This document shows positions 1 through 10,200 of a DNA stretch of 24,295 nucleotides, piece after piece; positions within the stretch are counted from its first letter, which is position 1, and each line of letters opens with the position of its first letter. Below the pieces are notes generated by a model, which was not told the origin of the DNA, searched no databases, and saw nothing but the letters and a program-made list of their open reading frames with translations. The stretch lies in contig CAJGCX010000012.1 of assembly GCA_904501895.1 (NCBI GenBank), forward strand, positions 1 to 24,295, written 5' to 3'. Position numbers and translations under genes: made by a program. The stretch comes from Clostridiaceae bacterium (lineage in GTDB: Bacteria; Bacillota; Clostridia; Oscillospirales; Acutalibacteraceae).

Positions 1-59
1 AGCATACTTCTTAAAATGTTAAAGCCTTTATAATATGTAATAATAATTGAGTATTTCAT
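1..59 (-). CDS. Probable family 2-type glycosyltransferase, N-terminal fragment
   Basis: Only the first 19 codons are in the window and the gene continues past base 1. The start ATG (59-57) follows a GAGAGGT ribosome site by a suitable distance. The peptide begins MKYSIIITYYKGFNILRSM, which resembles the first beta strand of GT-A fold glycosyltransferases (typically YSIIIPxYN). These enzymes transfer a sugar from a nucleotide-sugar donor. The fragment holds none of the catalytic motifs, so the family call rests only on this N-terminal pattern. A possible promoter (TTGTAA, 16-base gap, TAATAT) lies about 35-65 bases upstream, with a 12-bp inverted repeat over its -35 box. Confidence 0.45.
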   Translation of the reverse strand, partial: MKYSIIITYYKGFNILRSM

Positions 60-109
60 TTTTTACCTCTCATTTCTGTAAATTAATTTGATATTATCCT
101 TTATATAAC

Positions 110-140
110 AACTTACAATAATAAGAGGTTATTGTAAGTT
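110..140. repeat. Perfect 12-bp inverted repeat, possible operator or terminator
   Basis: AACTTACAATAA (110-121) and TTATTGTAAGTT (129-140) are perfect complements around a 7-base loop. On the plus strand it is followed by a T-rich stretch (145-151), so it could terminate plus-strand transcription. No plus-strand gene is visible upstream, however. On the minus strand it covers the -35 position of a possible promoter for the gene starting at 59, so an operator is equally plausible. Confidence 0.45.
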
Positions 141-150
141 ATTAGTTTTT

Positions 151-212
151 TCTCAAAACTTTTTCAAATGAAAACATAAAATTTGTTATTTCCATTTGAG
201 AAAATTTTGAAA
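151..212. repeat. Imperfect long inverted repeat
   Basis: Bases 151-170 and 193-212 are complementary at 17 of 20 positions, with a 22-base A/T-rich spacer. It sits in the stretch between the small peptide gene and the glycosyltransferase start. No gene is visible between 60 and 346; that stretch holds only this repeat, the hairpin at 110-140 and the hairpin at 289-316. Confidence 0.4.
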
Positions 213-288
213 AGATTTATTAAAATACTCCCTTTTATATATAAATCGTAAAAAATCAACATTTTGTGACAAATAAAAATATTTTTTG

Positions 289-316
289 AAGCACCGATAT
301 AAATTTATCGGTGCTT
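289..316. terminator. Hairpin after the 43-residue peptide gene
   Basis: AAGCACCGATA (289-299) pairs perfectly with TATCGGTGCTT (306-316) over a 6-base loop. It is 30 bases past the stop codon of the minus-strand peptide gene. A T-run directly follows only on the plus side; on the minus side a T-rich tract begins about 9 bases beyond the stem. It may work in both directions but is imperfect for the minus-strand gene. Confidence 0.55.
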
Positions 317-346
317 TTATCGGTTTTGTTTAATTTTATATATAGA

Positions 347-478
347 TTATCCAAACCAGCCTTCATCACCGTTTGGGTCGTCATTACCAAATTCAAGATT
401 ACCCGGTGATGATGCTGTGATTACATCTTCGACCTCATAGATTGTTACATCAAAATCCGGTGTTTCGTATTTTTTCAT
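347..478 (-). CDS. Small acidic peptide of unknown function (43 residues)
   Basis: A 43-codon gene with a good ribosome site (AGAAAGGA, about 8 bases before ATG 478-476). It begins MKKYETPDFDVTIYEVEDVI and ends in a stretch rich in Gly, Asp, Asn and Pro with the C-terminus DEGWFG. There is no signal peptide and no cysteine. Short acidic peptides with a K-Y-x-x-P-x-F-x-V start and an E-D-V-I-T core are familiar to me from gut clostridia, but I know of no proven role. The leader-like N-terminal half and low-complexity tail would suit a precursor peptide, and the next gene on the same strand appears to be a glycosyltransferase. It lies downstream of the 872-residue secreted protein gene, separated by an inverted repeat. 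Too small for most automated calls. Confidence 0.6.
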   Translation of the reverse strand: MKKYETPDFDVTIYEVEDVITASSPGNLEFGNDDPNGDEGWFG

Positions 479-497
479 AAATAGTCCTTTCTATTTT

Positions 498-570
498 AAA
501 AGTCGTCATTTTAAACGAAGTGAAAAAATGTTGAGTTATATGAAGTGATGTGCTTAAAATGACGACTTTT
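498..570. repeat. 17-bp perfect inverted repeat element (REP/MITE-like)
   Basis: Bases 498-514 (AAAAGTCGTCATTTTAA) are repeated exactly in inverse at 554-570, with a 39-base middle that contains GAAGTGA twice. Short palindromic units with a GTCATT...GCGAAG-like layout are dispersed in many clostridial genomes. It lies between the 872-residue protein gene and the 43-residue peptide gene, so it could also act as a terminator or RNA-processing site. Confidence 0.5.
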
Positions 571-616
571 ATTCGTGAATAAAAAAGTTTAGTTATTTTA
601 ATGTGTAATAGGGGAG

Positions 617-3235
617 TTATGCCTCCCATCCATACTGTTCTGCTGCGATTGGATAGTATGTGCTGTACATTTCAGCAAATTCTGCTGTTACTTCAACAGG
701 GAAGAAATACCAAGTGCCATCAACACAGATGTATGCGTATGCTGTGAGTCCGTTGTCAAGCTCTTCTTCAGGAATACCTGTTACAAGACAAGTGAACATG
801 TAATATCCGTCTGCATCCTGAATATAGCTTACAGGCTTATTGACAAAGCCTTTAGCATTGCCACCTTGTGCAACTGATTTTGCTACATCAATATCAAATT
901 CAGTTTCAGCAGTTGAATAAACAAAGCCAACAGTTGAAATCTTATTTGTTGCATCCTCATTTGAACCTGCAATATATTTCTTAAAGTCTGCATCAGTTAT
1001 TTTTGCTCGTGTTCTTACATCGAATGTTCCTGCATAAGAACCGTCATCTTTTTTATTGAAACGAATTTGTGATGACATAGCAGTTACGATTGTCTTTTCA
1101 TAAACTACAACGTTGTCATTAACTTCTTTTTGGTTGTCTGTAATTTCAACAGCACCTTCGCCATTATAGAACACATAACCATCTGCAAGAACTTCACTTA
1201 TTGTTGCACCTGATGTTGTGAAACCATCTTCATAAGTACCACCATAAACTTTTGTAGTGTTATCACCCTCAACGAAAATATCTACATATCCGTTTTCAGA
1301 GATGATTTCGCCACCATTGACATTAACAGTACCACCTGAATTTGTAATACCGTTTGTTGTACTTACAATTGTACCATCGTTAAAGTTGAGAGTACCACCA
1401 TCAACTTTAACTGTACCACCGTCAATTGTACCATTACCAAGAGAGTCAGCAATATTAAGTAATCCACCATTACCAACTAAAATTGAATTTTCATCATTTA
1501 CTTCAAGGTTTTTACCATTAAGGTCAAGAGTTGTTGTACCATCAAATGTAAGTGAAGAATTTAAAAGAATGTCAGTAAGTAATTTAAGTATGCTGTCAAT
1601 ATCTTTATTTGCTTTATCTACACCCTCATCAACACTTGGGAAATATTCTGTTGTACCATCAGGTTGAATAACTGATACAGGGAATTTGTTTTTAACAATG
1701 AAATTTTTAGTTGTGGAAACTGGATAACTTGTATAATCAATTTGATTATCATTTAAATCATAATAGAAATTACCTTCAGGCAAACAATCGGCTAAAGTTC
1801 CATTAGGACTTAAAGTTGAGTATGGATAATCTCCCGTTCTTACAACTTTTGTTCCATCATAAAGCTGTGGTTTTCCACCTTCAATACCATGTTTTACACT
1901 AGTGATTTCCGTATTGTAAATTGAAACATCACCATCACCACATTTTACACCCGTAAGGCCACTTGATATTGTACTGTCTTTGATTATCATATTTGTTCCT
2001 GATACAGCTTCAATTTCAGCAGATACAGTACAATTGGTCATTGTAAGATTATGTGATGCAACACCATATTCATTAGAAGTAATCTTAATGTTTTCTAAAA
2101 CTACATTATATCCCTGAATCGCTGCTGATTGAATTCTATCTTGTGAATTAAGGATGATTTCACCTGTACCAATACTGTCTTTTACGGTGAGAGTAGAGTT
2201 TGATGGTCTATAAGATGGCATAAGGAATACATTTGAACCTGTGCTTGTTATTGTATGACCATTCAAATCAAAAATGACATCTTTTGTCGTTGGAATTGGA
2301 GAAAATTCGTCAGTTCCTAAATAACTTGTTAATTCTATATCTTTTAACAATGTTATTAAAGAATAATCATTATTTTTTCTATAACGAGCTTGGAAATAAG
2401 CTTCATTAACAGATGTGTAGAAATTTTCTGTACCATTAGATAGCGTAACTTTAGCCTGATATTTATCTTTTGTTATTGATTTTCCAATTGTTACTGTGTC
2501 ATAAATAACTGTTCCGTTATCTCCAAGAAGTTCATTCCCGTCCTCATTGAAAAATGCGTATCCATCTTCAAGAAGACTATCAACTCCAATAGGATTACTA
2601 CCACGACCATTATCAATAGATATTCCACCAATTACTGTTCCACCTGTAAAAACACCAGAACCGTTAAAGTCTTCATGTGCAGTTTCGTCTGTAAAAAATT
2701 CTATTCCCCATCCCCAACTTGCACTGGTTATTTTTCCACCTTTGAGAACAAGCTTACCTCCGGATTGTATTCCATTCTTCCCTGAAAATGAACCACTTTC
2801 AATTATGAGTGTTCCATCGTGGTCAATAGCAGAATAACCGCTAAAGGGGTCCTCATTATTCGTGTCACCAGTATTTTTAATCTTTCCATTACCCACACTG
2901 TCTTTAACTGTTAATTTGCTATTCTTACGAACTTTAACAAGAAGACCATAACATCCTGTCAAAACTTTGCCATTCAAATCAAGAGTAAAATCTCCGACAT
3001 CTGTATATACATAGCTTTCACCTAAGTCGATATCGGTTAATAGTGTTACAACTGAACCAACATTCTCATCAGCTGATAGAAAAGCCTTTCGGAGTGAGGT
3101 ATATTCAGTAACTTCGCCTGTTAATGTCGTAACAGATGCAACGGATTCAGCTGCAAGAACTGTCATTGGCATTACTGAAAATATCAGTAATGCCGATAGA
3201 ATGATACTAATGATTTTTGTTGCTATTTTTTTCAT
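617..3235 (-). CDS. Secreted repeat-rich surface protein, beta-helix type (872 residues)
   Basis: An exported protein with a classical signal peptide (Lys-rich start, hydrophobic core, probable cleavage after VLAAE near residue 30). Three repeated blocks are visible. Each starts with a G-x-x-x-x-Y/F-x-S segment, continues with a TLLTDI/TLLKDI segment and D-L-N-G-x, and ends in LTVKDSxGxGxI-like text near residues 112, 352 and 598. Between them are many short T/V/N/G-rich strands typical of right-handed parallel beta-helix (pectate-lyase-like) adhesins. Residues about 720-872 form a separate C-terminal domain rich in Tyr/Phe (TVGFVYSTAETEF, DGYYMFTCLVTG, DGTWYFFPVEV). There is no LPXTG motif or membrane anchor, so attachment is unknown. 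The start is fixed by AGGAGG 8 bases before ATG 3235. It has its own promoter, overlapped by a tandem repeat shared with the RHS gene. Confidence 0.8.
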   Translation of the reverse strand: MKKIATKIISIILSALLIFSVMPMTVLAAESVASVTTLTGEVTEYTSLRKAFLSADENVGSVVTLLTDIDLGESYVYTDVGDFTLDLNGKVLTGCYGLLVKVRKNSKLTVKDSVGNGKIKNTGDTNNEDPFSGYSAIDHDGTLIIESGSFSGKNGIQSGGKLVLKGGKITSASWGWGIEFFTDETAHEDFNGSGVFTGGTVIGGISIDNGRGSNPIGVDSLLEDGYAFFNEDGNELLGDNGTVIYDTVTIGKSITKDKYQAKVTLSNGTENFYTSVNEAYFQARYRKNNDYSLITLLKDIELTSYLGTDEFSPIPTTKDVIFDLNGHTITSTGSNVFLMPSYRPSNSTLTVKDSIGTGEIILNSQDRIQSAAIQGYNVVLENIKITSNEYGVASHNLTMTNCTVSAEIEAVSGTNMIIKDSTISSGLTGVKCGDGDVSIYNTEITSVKHGIEGGKPQLYDGTKVVRTGDYPYSTLSPNGTLADCLPEGNFYYDLNDNQIDYTSYPVSTTKNFIVKNKFPVSVIQPDGTTEYFPSVDEGVDKANKDIDSILKLLTDILLNSSLTFDGTTTLDLNGKNLEVNDENSILVGNGGLLNIADSLGNGTIDGGTVKVDGGTLNFNDGTIVSTTNGITNSGGTVNVNGGEIISENGYVDIFVEGDNTTKVYGGTYEDGFTTSGATISEVLADGYVFYNGEGAVEITDNQKEVNDNVVVYEKTIVTAMSSQIRFNKKDDGSYAGTFDVRTRAKITDADFKKYIAGSNEDATNKISTVGFVYSTAETEFDIDVAKSVAQGGNAKGFVNKPVSYIQDADGYYMFTCLVTGIPEEELDNGLTAYAYICVDGTWYFFPVEVTAEFAEMYSTYYPIAAEQYGWEA

Positions 3236-3280
3236 AATAATTTCCTCCTATATTTATAATTGATTATATTTTATAATTAT

Positions 3281-3309
3281 TTTATATAATAGCAATACAG
3301 TAGGTACAA
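3281..3309 (-). promoter_or_regulatory. Promoter of the 872-residue surface protein gene
   Basis: Read on the minus strand, TTGTAC (3309-3304) and TATAAA (3286-3281) are separated by exactly 17 bases. The start site should be near 3274, giving a short leader before the AGGAGG ribosome site. The -35 box is part of the nearer of two TTGTACC repeats. Confidence 0.6.
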
Positions 3310-3338
3310 CTACAGAAAAATACGGTACAAACGCAGAA
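3303..3338 (-). promoter_or_regulatory. Tandem activator-type site upstream of the surface protein gene
   Basis: GGTACAA occurs at 3303-3309 and 3324-3330 (TTGTACC on the coding strand), exactly 21 bases apart, so both copies face the same side of the helix. The nearer copy overlaps the -35 box. Two short direct repeats of this spacing are the known binding arrangement of LytTR-type response regulators such as AgrA, and a LytTR gene lies at 12282-12989. Bases 3313-3338 match 10912-10937 upstream of the RHS gene at 22 of 26 positions. The binding protein is inferred. Confidence 0.5.
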
Positions 3339-3394
3339 TGTGCATGATAAATTGTTCGAAAAAAAGACTTTAATAAATGATGTGGATTAGGGTA

Positions 3395-3431
3395 AAAAAT
3401 ATCGATGAGTTTTTAGCTCATCGATATTTTT
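3395..3431. terminator. Bidirectional terminator
   Basis: A 15-bp perfect stem (3395-3409 with 3417-3431), 7-base loop, core ATCGATGAG/CTCATCGAT, with A-runs on the left and T-runs on the right, so it can terminate in either direction. On the minus strand it could end transcription from the RHS/immunity pair or from the candidate small RNA just upstream. Confidence 0.8.
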
Positions 3432-3524
3432 AAAATTATACTTTTTAAAATGCAATGTAATATGTAGTTCAACAAGTGACGCTACACACTTTTTAATGTG
3501 CTGTATTACATAATGTGTGCATTT
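3395..3524 (-). ncRNA. Candidate small structured RNA
   Basis: Bases 3432-3524 carry no gene but fold on paper into nested stems. The outer stem is 3448-3454 with 3518-3524. Next is ATGTAATA (3455-3462) with TATTACAT (3504-3511). Inside these are two small hairpins (3464-3467 with 3482-3485, and 3485-3488 with 3497-3500, competing for one base). The strong terminator at 3395-3431 follows on the minus strand, and a possible promoter precedes it (3525-3551). The predicted transcript is about 120 bases with no credible open frame. It matches no RNA family I recognise. It could also be a structured 3' untranslated region of the RHS operon. The rest of the gap, 3552-3709, holds only an isolated AAGGAGGTG ribosome-site-like sequence (minus, near 3590-3601) with no frame after it. 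Confidence 0.3.
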
Positions 3525-3551
3525 ATTGTAGTTTATTCAGTCTTTTGTCAA
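3525..3551 (-). promoter_or_regulatory. Possible promoter of the candidate small RNA
   Basis: On the minus strand a perfect TTGACA (3551-3546) is followed after 15 bases by TACAAT (3530-3525). The spacer is shorter than the usual 17, which weakens the call; a poorer box (CAATAA) lies at 17. Confidence 0.35.
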
Positions 3552-3709
3552 ACTTATGTGGGTTTATGTATTGTTTATAATTAGGATGATAACACCTCCT
3601 TAGTTTTGATTTGTTATTATTAAATTTGGATGAAGTGATTTAGTTTTTGTAATTAATCGAGTATTTCACAATAATCATTGTAATTTAAAAAAGTTGCTGT
3701 TTTTGAATA

Positions 3710-4222
3710 TTAATAACTTTCGTGAATGCAATAATAATATTGTTCATCTTTGTCATAAACGAAAACCACCCAGTTACTACTATCCAAAAAAATACTTTCG
3801 TCATTATTTGTGATTATTTCTCCTGATTTTAAGTCATAAATACTTAAAAAACAATTACTTTTTAACTTGGAATATTTGTGTATTATTTTTAAATAATTTA
3901 ATTCCGATAGTTTATAAATATGAAATTGCTCTATTGAGTTCCAATTGCCGTTTTCTAACTCCTTTTCTATCTCACTTGCTTCGTATTCATTCAATTTGAA
4001 AATCCAATAATCAAAAGTGTCAATTGAAAATGGGGTAGAATGATATTTTTTGGGTGTGCTTTCTGGTATGTAGATTTTGGTGTTTTCTATAATATATCCA
4101 TCAATATTTCCGTAGTACACCAAAAAAATATGGGATAGAAAGAGAGATGATATAACAATAATTGAAATAATTATCAGAATGATTAATGTAATACTCCAAA
4201 ATTTTTTTATTTCTTTTTCCAT
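3710..4222 (-). CDS. Membrane-anchored small protein, probable immunity partner of the RHS toxin
   Basis: A 170-residue protein with one long hydrophobic segment (about residues 10-37, rich in Ile/Leu/Val/Ser) after a charged start, then a hydrophilic domain that should lie outside the membrane. The ATG (4222) lies inside the end of the RHS gene, overlapping it by 16 bases in another frame, so translation is probably coupled. In polymorphic toxin systems the gene immediately after the toxin C-terminus usually encodes its dedicated immunity protein. I recognise no sequence family, so the role rests on position, size and topology. A membrane anchor would fit protection at the cell surface. It could alternatively be an accessory factor for secretion of the RHS protein. 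Confidence 0.55.
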   Translation of the reverse strand: MEKEIKKFWSITLIILIIISIIVISSLFLSHIFLVYYGNIDGYIIENTKIYIPESTPKKYHSTPFSIDTFDYWIFKLNEYEASEIEKELENGNWNSIEQFHIYKLSELNYLKIIHKYSKLKSNCFLSIYDLKSGEIITNNDESIFLDSSNWVVFVYDKDEQYYYCIHESY

Positions 4223-7200
4223 GTTAATGTTCCCGTCATTGTTCCTATTGAGTTAAAGAACTTTGCCCATCCTAATGTAACAAAACGTGCATTTAAAGTG
4301 TCTGGTATTCCCAAAAAGCTTTTACCATTTCCATCAAAATTATATCTATCCTGTGCTAATACCGTGTAGTTTACAGTATATTTTTTTGTACTCGAATTAT
4401 AGTATGCTGAAGCATAGACATAAAATCTATGACCACCTAGAGCCAATCTCCAATTCATTGTCTTAGAACTTACATAAACCAAAGAAGAACAAACAGTATA
4501 CCAAGTATTGTTATTCTTTTTGAAGTATTCTGTTGCGGTTTTTAGTAAATTTAAAACGGAATTTACATTACTCTTGATTGAGGAATCTTGTTTATAAGCT
4601 AAACCATAATCATAGTAGTAGTCTGTTCCTTTGTTGCTTCTATAGTGTTTGTAAAAAGCCGCGCCTTGTGGATAAAGTAAGCTAGCTGCTTTTTGTAAGT
4701 TCCCCCAGGTTTTCCAATTCTTATAATCATCTTCAGTTGGTTTTATATTTCTATTATAAAAGAAAGCATCATCATTTGGGTTATCCCAATATATGCGATA
4801 ATTATAAAATGTTACAGATACATAACCGTTATAATCTGCATATACTATAGGATTATTGTTGCAATAAGCAAAAAGGTTTACACCTAAAGTCTCGCCAAGT
4901 GTAACAATTGCCATTTGTGTATCATCAGTATTTATAAATCTGCCAATCTTAGGTGAATAATAGCGACTCTGTAAATAATATAAACCAGTATCATAATCAT
5001 AACAATATCCGCGATAAGCAAAAGGTAGGAACCTTTTCATGTATTTAATTGTATTTCTATTATCATCAGCTTCAACAGTTTGTTTGAACTGTCCCCATGA
5101 ATTATATGTATATGTTAATACATTATTTCCCAACTCATCTATAACGCCAATAATATCACCTTGTATGTTTTTTAAATATAAGTATGTTTTATTATTAAGA
5201 GTAAACCCTTGTGGTGAACTAAAAGCATCATAAATAAATTTTACAGCGAATACTGTTGATATATTATTTTTATATTCTGTATATACCTGATTTATTAACA
5301 ATCCGTTTGACCATGTATAGTCGTACTGCTCTGATAGAATGTATGAATTGTCATCTTCATCGGGTAGTTTAATATAAACGGATTTACGATTCCTTAAACC
5401 ATTTTCATCATAACTATAAATAATTCGTTTTGTTATTAGATTTTCATTTTCATCCTCTTCTGTAAATGTATATGATTCAAGTTGACGACCTATCCAACTT
5501 AGAGATGCACCATCAAATGTTATTGGATTACCAATGTTGTCGTATATAATTTCTTCTCCATTGTATGAATTAAGTCTGTCTTTCCAATTGACATCGTAAG
5601 TATAGTTGACAATTTTTTCTGGTTCATCTGTTATTATTGCATCTGTTGTATAAAAATACTCTGCCTTTGAAAGAATATTGCCAGCATTATCATAACTATA
5701 AACATATGTTACATCGTTAATACTATCGTTTACACGTACTAGTTGATTAAGACTATCGTATACATACGCATACCTTAAAACTTTGGCACCAGTTATACTT
5801 TGTTTGTATTCTTCAATAATATTACCGTTATCATCATAAGTATAAGAAAATCCGTAATATGCTTCTTTATTATTAATACTTGTATCTGTGCCATAAGTTA
5901 TCATATTTGAATAACTGATGATTTGATTTGAAGTTTTCTGATTATCATATTCTGGATAAGTATATTGAGTTTTTATAGCGACAAATTCATTGTCTAGATT
6001 ATCATCACTTACACTTTCTGTTTGAATTATACTTTCAGTATATCTACCAAACCAATCTTTTTGTGAAATACTACCGATTGTTTTGTTATTTGGTGTAGTG
6101 ATATCACTTTTTTCAGTAGTTTTACCTGAAGCAACGTCATATACACTATCAAAAGATTGTGAAGTGTAAATTGCACCATTTTCTATGTTAGTTAATTCAC
6201 CATTTTCATTTGTATATGCTACGCCACCAAGTATTTCAACAAATTCACCTTCTTTATTTGTGAATGAGGTATAGATGTTTCTGTTGTTATCTATTACCTC
6301 AATTCTTCCATCAATGTAGTTAGTGATACGCACACCGATTTCGTTGACAGAAGTTAAATTTCCAAAAGAATCGTATTTATACTTGTAATTTTTAACACTA
6401 TTAATCAAAATGTCTGTAATATTTCCGGCCATGTCGTAATAATACTCTACTAAGATTGAACTAGAAGTGATTTCGGGATTTTGACTATCATTATTGTGAT
6501 AAGTAACTTCTATGATTCTATCACGACATTCATATTCACCATATGTATATGTAACGATAGGCTGTTCATTAACAGAAACTTCTTTTAACTGTCCCCAATA
6601 GTCATAAGAGAAATTATAAGAGAACCCATTGTGTGTAATACTTACTAATTTATCCTTTTCATATGTGTAGTTTGCAGATGCTGTTACAGTGTTTCCAGAA
6701 AGATAATCTGTATTTATAGCTGAAACTGCCGTTAATAAGCCATAGGCATCATAAGTGTAAGATGTAGTATTATGGTTTCCATCTGTCACAAATGTCAAAA
6801 TACCATTAAGCTGATTATGTGCGTATTCAACGGTATTTCCGTCTGAATCAGTTTCAGTAGCAAGGTAATTTCCGTCTAAAGTATAAGAAGATAAATGTTC
6901 AATAGTTTTAAAACCATCAAAACTACTATTTGATGTTATGTTGCCAAATGAATCAGTTGTTGTTTCATAACTTCTGCGTTTACAAGGGATACATTCGCAT
7001 ATGTTCTCAGGGTTACATCTGCAAGTACAATCAATTTCTTCACAATCCTCACAAACACAAGTTGTTTCATCTTCTGTTGAGATTTCCTTATCCTTTGAAA
7101 GAACGATTGCTTCCATATCTTTTGTTACTTCAAAATTTGAAATATATGCGGTTTCTATATTATTATTGTAATGTACAGATATTGTGATTTTTTCACAATC

Positions 7201-10200
7201 AGCTGCAAGTGCAAAACTTTTTGCTGCAAATTGCCAATCGTCAATATTTTCAGCGAATGGAATAACAACTTTTTCTGTTATGAATTCATTTGTACCATCT
7301 TCATTGTCTTGTTCATATTCGTATCTGACCTCAATTTGTGCAAATCGGTCGTTAGTAAAATTGAAAATATCAGTAGTGGATTCTTCAATTGTGTTAAGAA
7401 TCCATTTGTTATTTGTAGATGAGTTTACAAATGAACCTTTAAGCCAGCCACCAACAGTAAAAGCATCACCTTTTTTACCATTAATTGTGATTGTCTGACA
7501 GATTGAATTTGATGCATTAAGTCCACCTGTAAAAGTCAATGCTTTAGCTAATTCATTGTTTATTGTTGTATTAACGATAGTCTTGTCACTTGCATTTTCC
7601 CAGTCATCTGTTCCGTATCTGAAACCACCGTTTTTGATATAATTAAATGAACTTGTTGAAGGCGATTGTTCTAATTGAACATCATCTACTGAGAAAAGTC
7701 CACTGTCAGTTGAACCAAATTCAACAGTAAGTTTTTTAGCGATTTTATTAGCTGCAGTTGATTCGGGTATATCAAGCGTAACTGAATAGCGCAACCATTC
7801 TCCTGCAGTTGATTCTATATTAGGAGAAAGTTCGCTTGCTAAAAGTGTGTTAGACCTATTATATGCTGATATTTTTATATAAAGTGAGCCTTCATTTGCA
7901 TCGTCTGATTTGACATATGCAGAAAAAGTGTATTGTCCATTACCTAAAACAGTAACATCTTGTTTTACACTCGCAGTGCCTGAATTAGAGGAATAGAAAT
8001 TATAGCCACCAAAATGAGTATCATCAGAGGAAGCACGTACAAAAGCTGAATTTGTGCTTGTCCAATTCTCAGCGATATTACTTGTTAATCCTTGACTTTC
8101 AAAACTTGGGTTAAGCAAGAGATTCTGTGAAATTGTATGCTCACCGGAAGAAGATACAAAGTATGTATCATTCGTTGAATAACCAGTCATAGAACAATTA
8201 TCCATGTTGTCTATTGTGTAGAGCAATTTGCCACTAACATCAAATTGATATGTCTCATAGTTTCCGTTACCATCAGTAAGTGTTATATGAGGATAGTTAG
8301 ATGTGTCATATGAAATGTTATTACCTTCAACATCTATATTCTCTTCGTTATCCCTTGTCCATTCAATAACTTTTTTTACTCTGCTTGTGACAATTTCTGT
8401 TTCATCATTATCAGGGTCATCATCTGTGTATTTGTATTCAACTCGATAATCATCAATATTTTTCATAATGGTCAAATCGCCATTATCATTATAGGTGTAT
8501 TCTGCTGATTTACCATCTGCAAAAGTCACTTCAATAAGATTTTTATTTTCATCATAAGTATAGTTGACTTCAAGAGGGAAGGTAGTAGAACCGGCTGTTA
8601 TAGGTGTACCATTTGCAGCATAACATTTAACCTTTGATAACAAATTAGTTGTATCGTCATAAATGTAGTCGTACTTTCTGCCAACACCATCAGTAATGTA
8701 GTCAATTCTAAACATAGAATCATACACGATGTTTATTTTTTGTGATGGATAATCAGGATTAGTAACAGATGCTAATAATCCCATATTGTTAAATCGTTCT
8801 TCGTAACCATCAGGACGAGTTATGACAATATGCTCTGCTTCGGTGTCGGTTGCAGCAATATATTCGATTTCATAACCGTGTTCACCATGAATATCTGAAT
8901 AAGTTTCTTCAAATGTCACTGCATCATTTTCTATGGTGCAAGTATAATCAATTGCAGCTCCGGTTTCTGTATAGTATGTGAGCTGGTTGTCTGACATTCT
9001 TACAAAACCACGCAAATAATTAGGTGCCCAACCATTACCATATGCCATCATAGTATCATAATTCAATGATTTCATTTTATCATAAGTTGCAGAATTATAA
9101 ATCATACCAACAGTTACTGGCATGATGTTACCATCAATTGAAAGGTCATCACGAAGGACAGAAACAGTTTGTGTAAAATCATTTACATAGCCTGTTCCAG
9201 CTCTACCTACTGATTGGCTATGATAATTATGATTTTCATTATAACCACCCACTTCAACATAGTCCATAACGATAACTGTTGTATAAGTTTTTGTTGTAGT
9301 TCCTGATGATGAAGTTGTTGGCTGTACGCCATTCAAGTAATATAATCCATAATATCCTTCGTTACCAGGTATAACTGCAAAACCATTATTTTTCGCACCA
9401 TTAAACCATTCATTTAATGGTTTAGTTATGTTAAAGTGAATGTATGAAAAATCTATGTTATCATCTTCTAACGAGTATATTGATGTGTGATAGTCAATTA
9501 CTTCATCTTCAAGTGATGGCTTTGTTGCATATGTTACAGTTGTTAAATCAATTGGTGTGGCAATCTTTTTTGCAAGAGCTTTGCCATCGGCGGAAGCACC
9601 AATAAAAAGATATTGAACTTCAGTAAATACTATGTTTTCGCCCAATGATTTGATTGCATCAACATTAAACTTAGTATATATTTCAGCATTAACATATTGT
9701 TCATTACCGTCATTGTCTGTATGAGTAAAATCTATAGCACCACCAACATAGTCATTACAGAAATTTGTATTTTGCATTTCATTTCTGGAACTGTCATACA
9801 TAACATAAGTATCTTCAACCCAAGAAACTTCCTTGTTTTCAACCACGATTGCAGGGTCAATAGTGATTGGATATACACGGTCAGAACTACTTGTCCAATC
9901 ACATGATGGTGAATATTCAAGAGAAATAGTTCCGTCAGCATTTTCAATTAAAACAACATCAATGTCATAAGAAAATGCAAAGTTTGCATCTGTCATTACA
10001 GGACGAGGAATTCTGAATTTGATTTCATTATTTTCATCTTTGAAAATAACACTACCGTCATCAAGTTTTTCAGCATCTAATCCGTTTGGTTCAAATGTAA
10101 ATGTATATGTGTCTTTCACACTTTCCTTGTTTGAAACAATGATATTTTCTTTAATAGAGTTTGGAGTAACGATATATTGTAAATCTGTATCTTCAGCAAC

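Noticed and set aside
1257..1667. Long plus-strand frame of 136 codons opposite the surface protein gene
   Set aside because: It is the antisense shadow of a repeat-rich, codon-biased gene; it has no ribosome site and a low-complexity Pro/Ser/Leu product.
3588..3602. AAGGAGGTG ribosome-site-like sequence on the minus strand
   Set aside because: It is followed by no start codon with an open frame (the GTG frame stops after four codons), so no gene is called.
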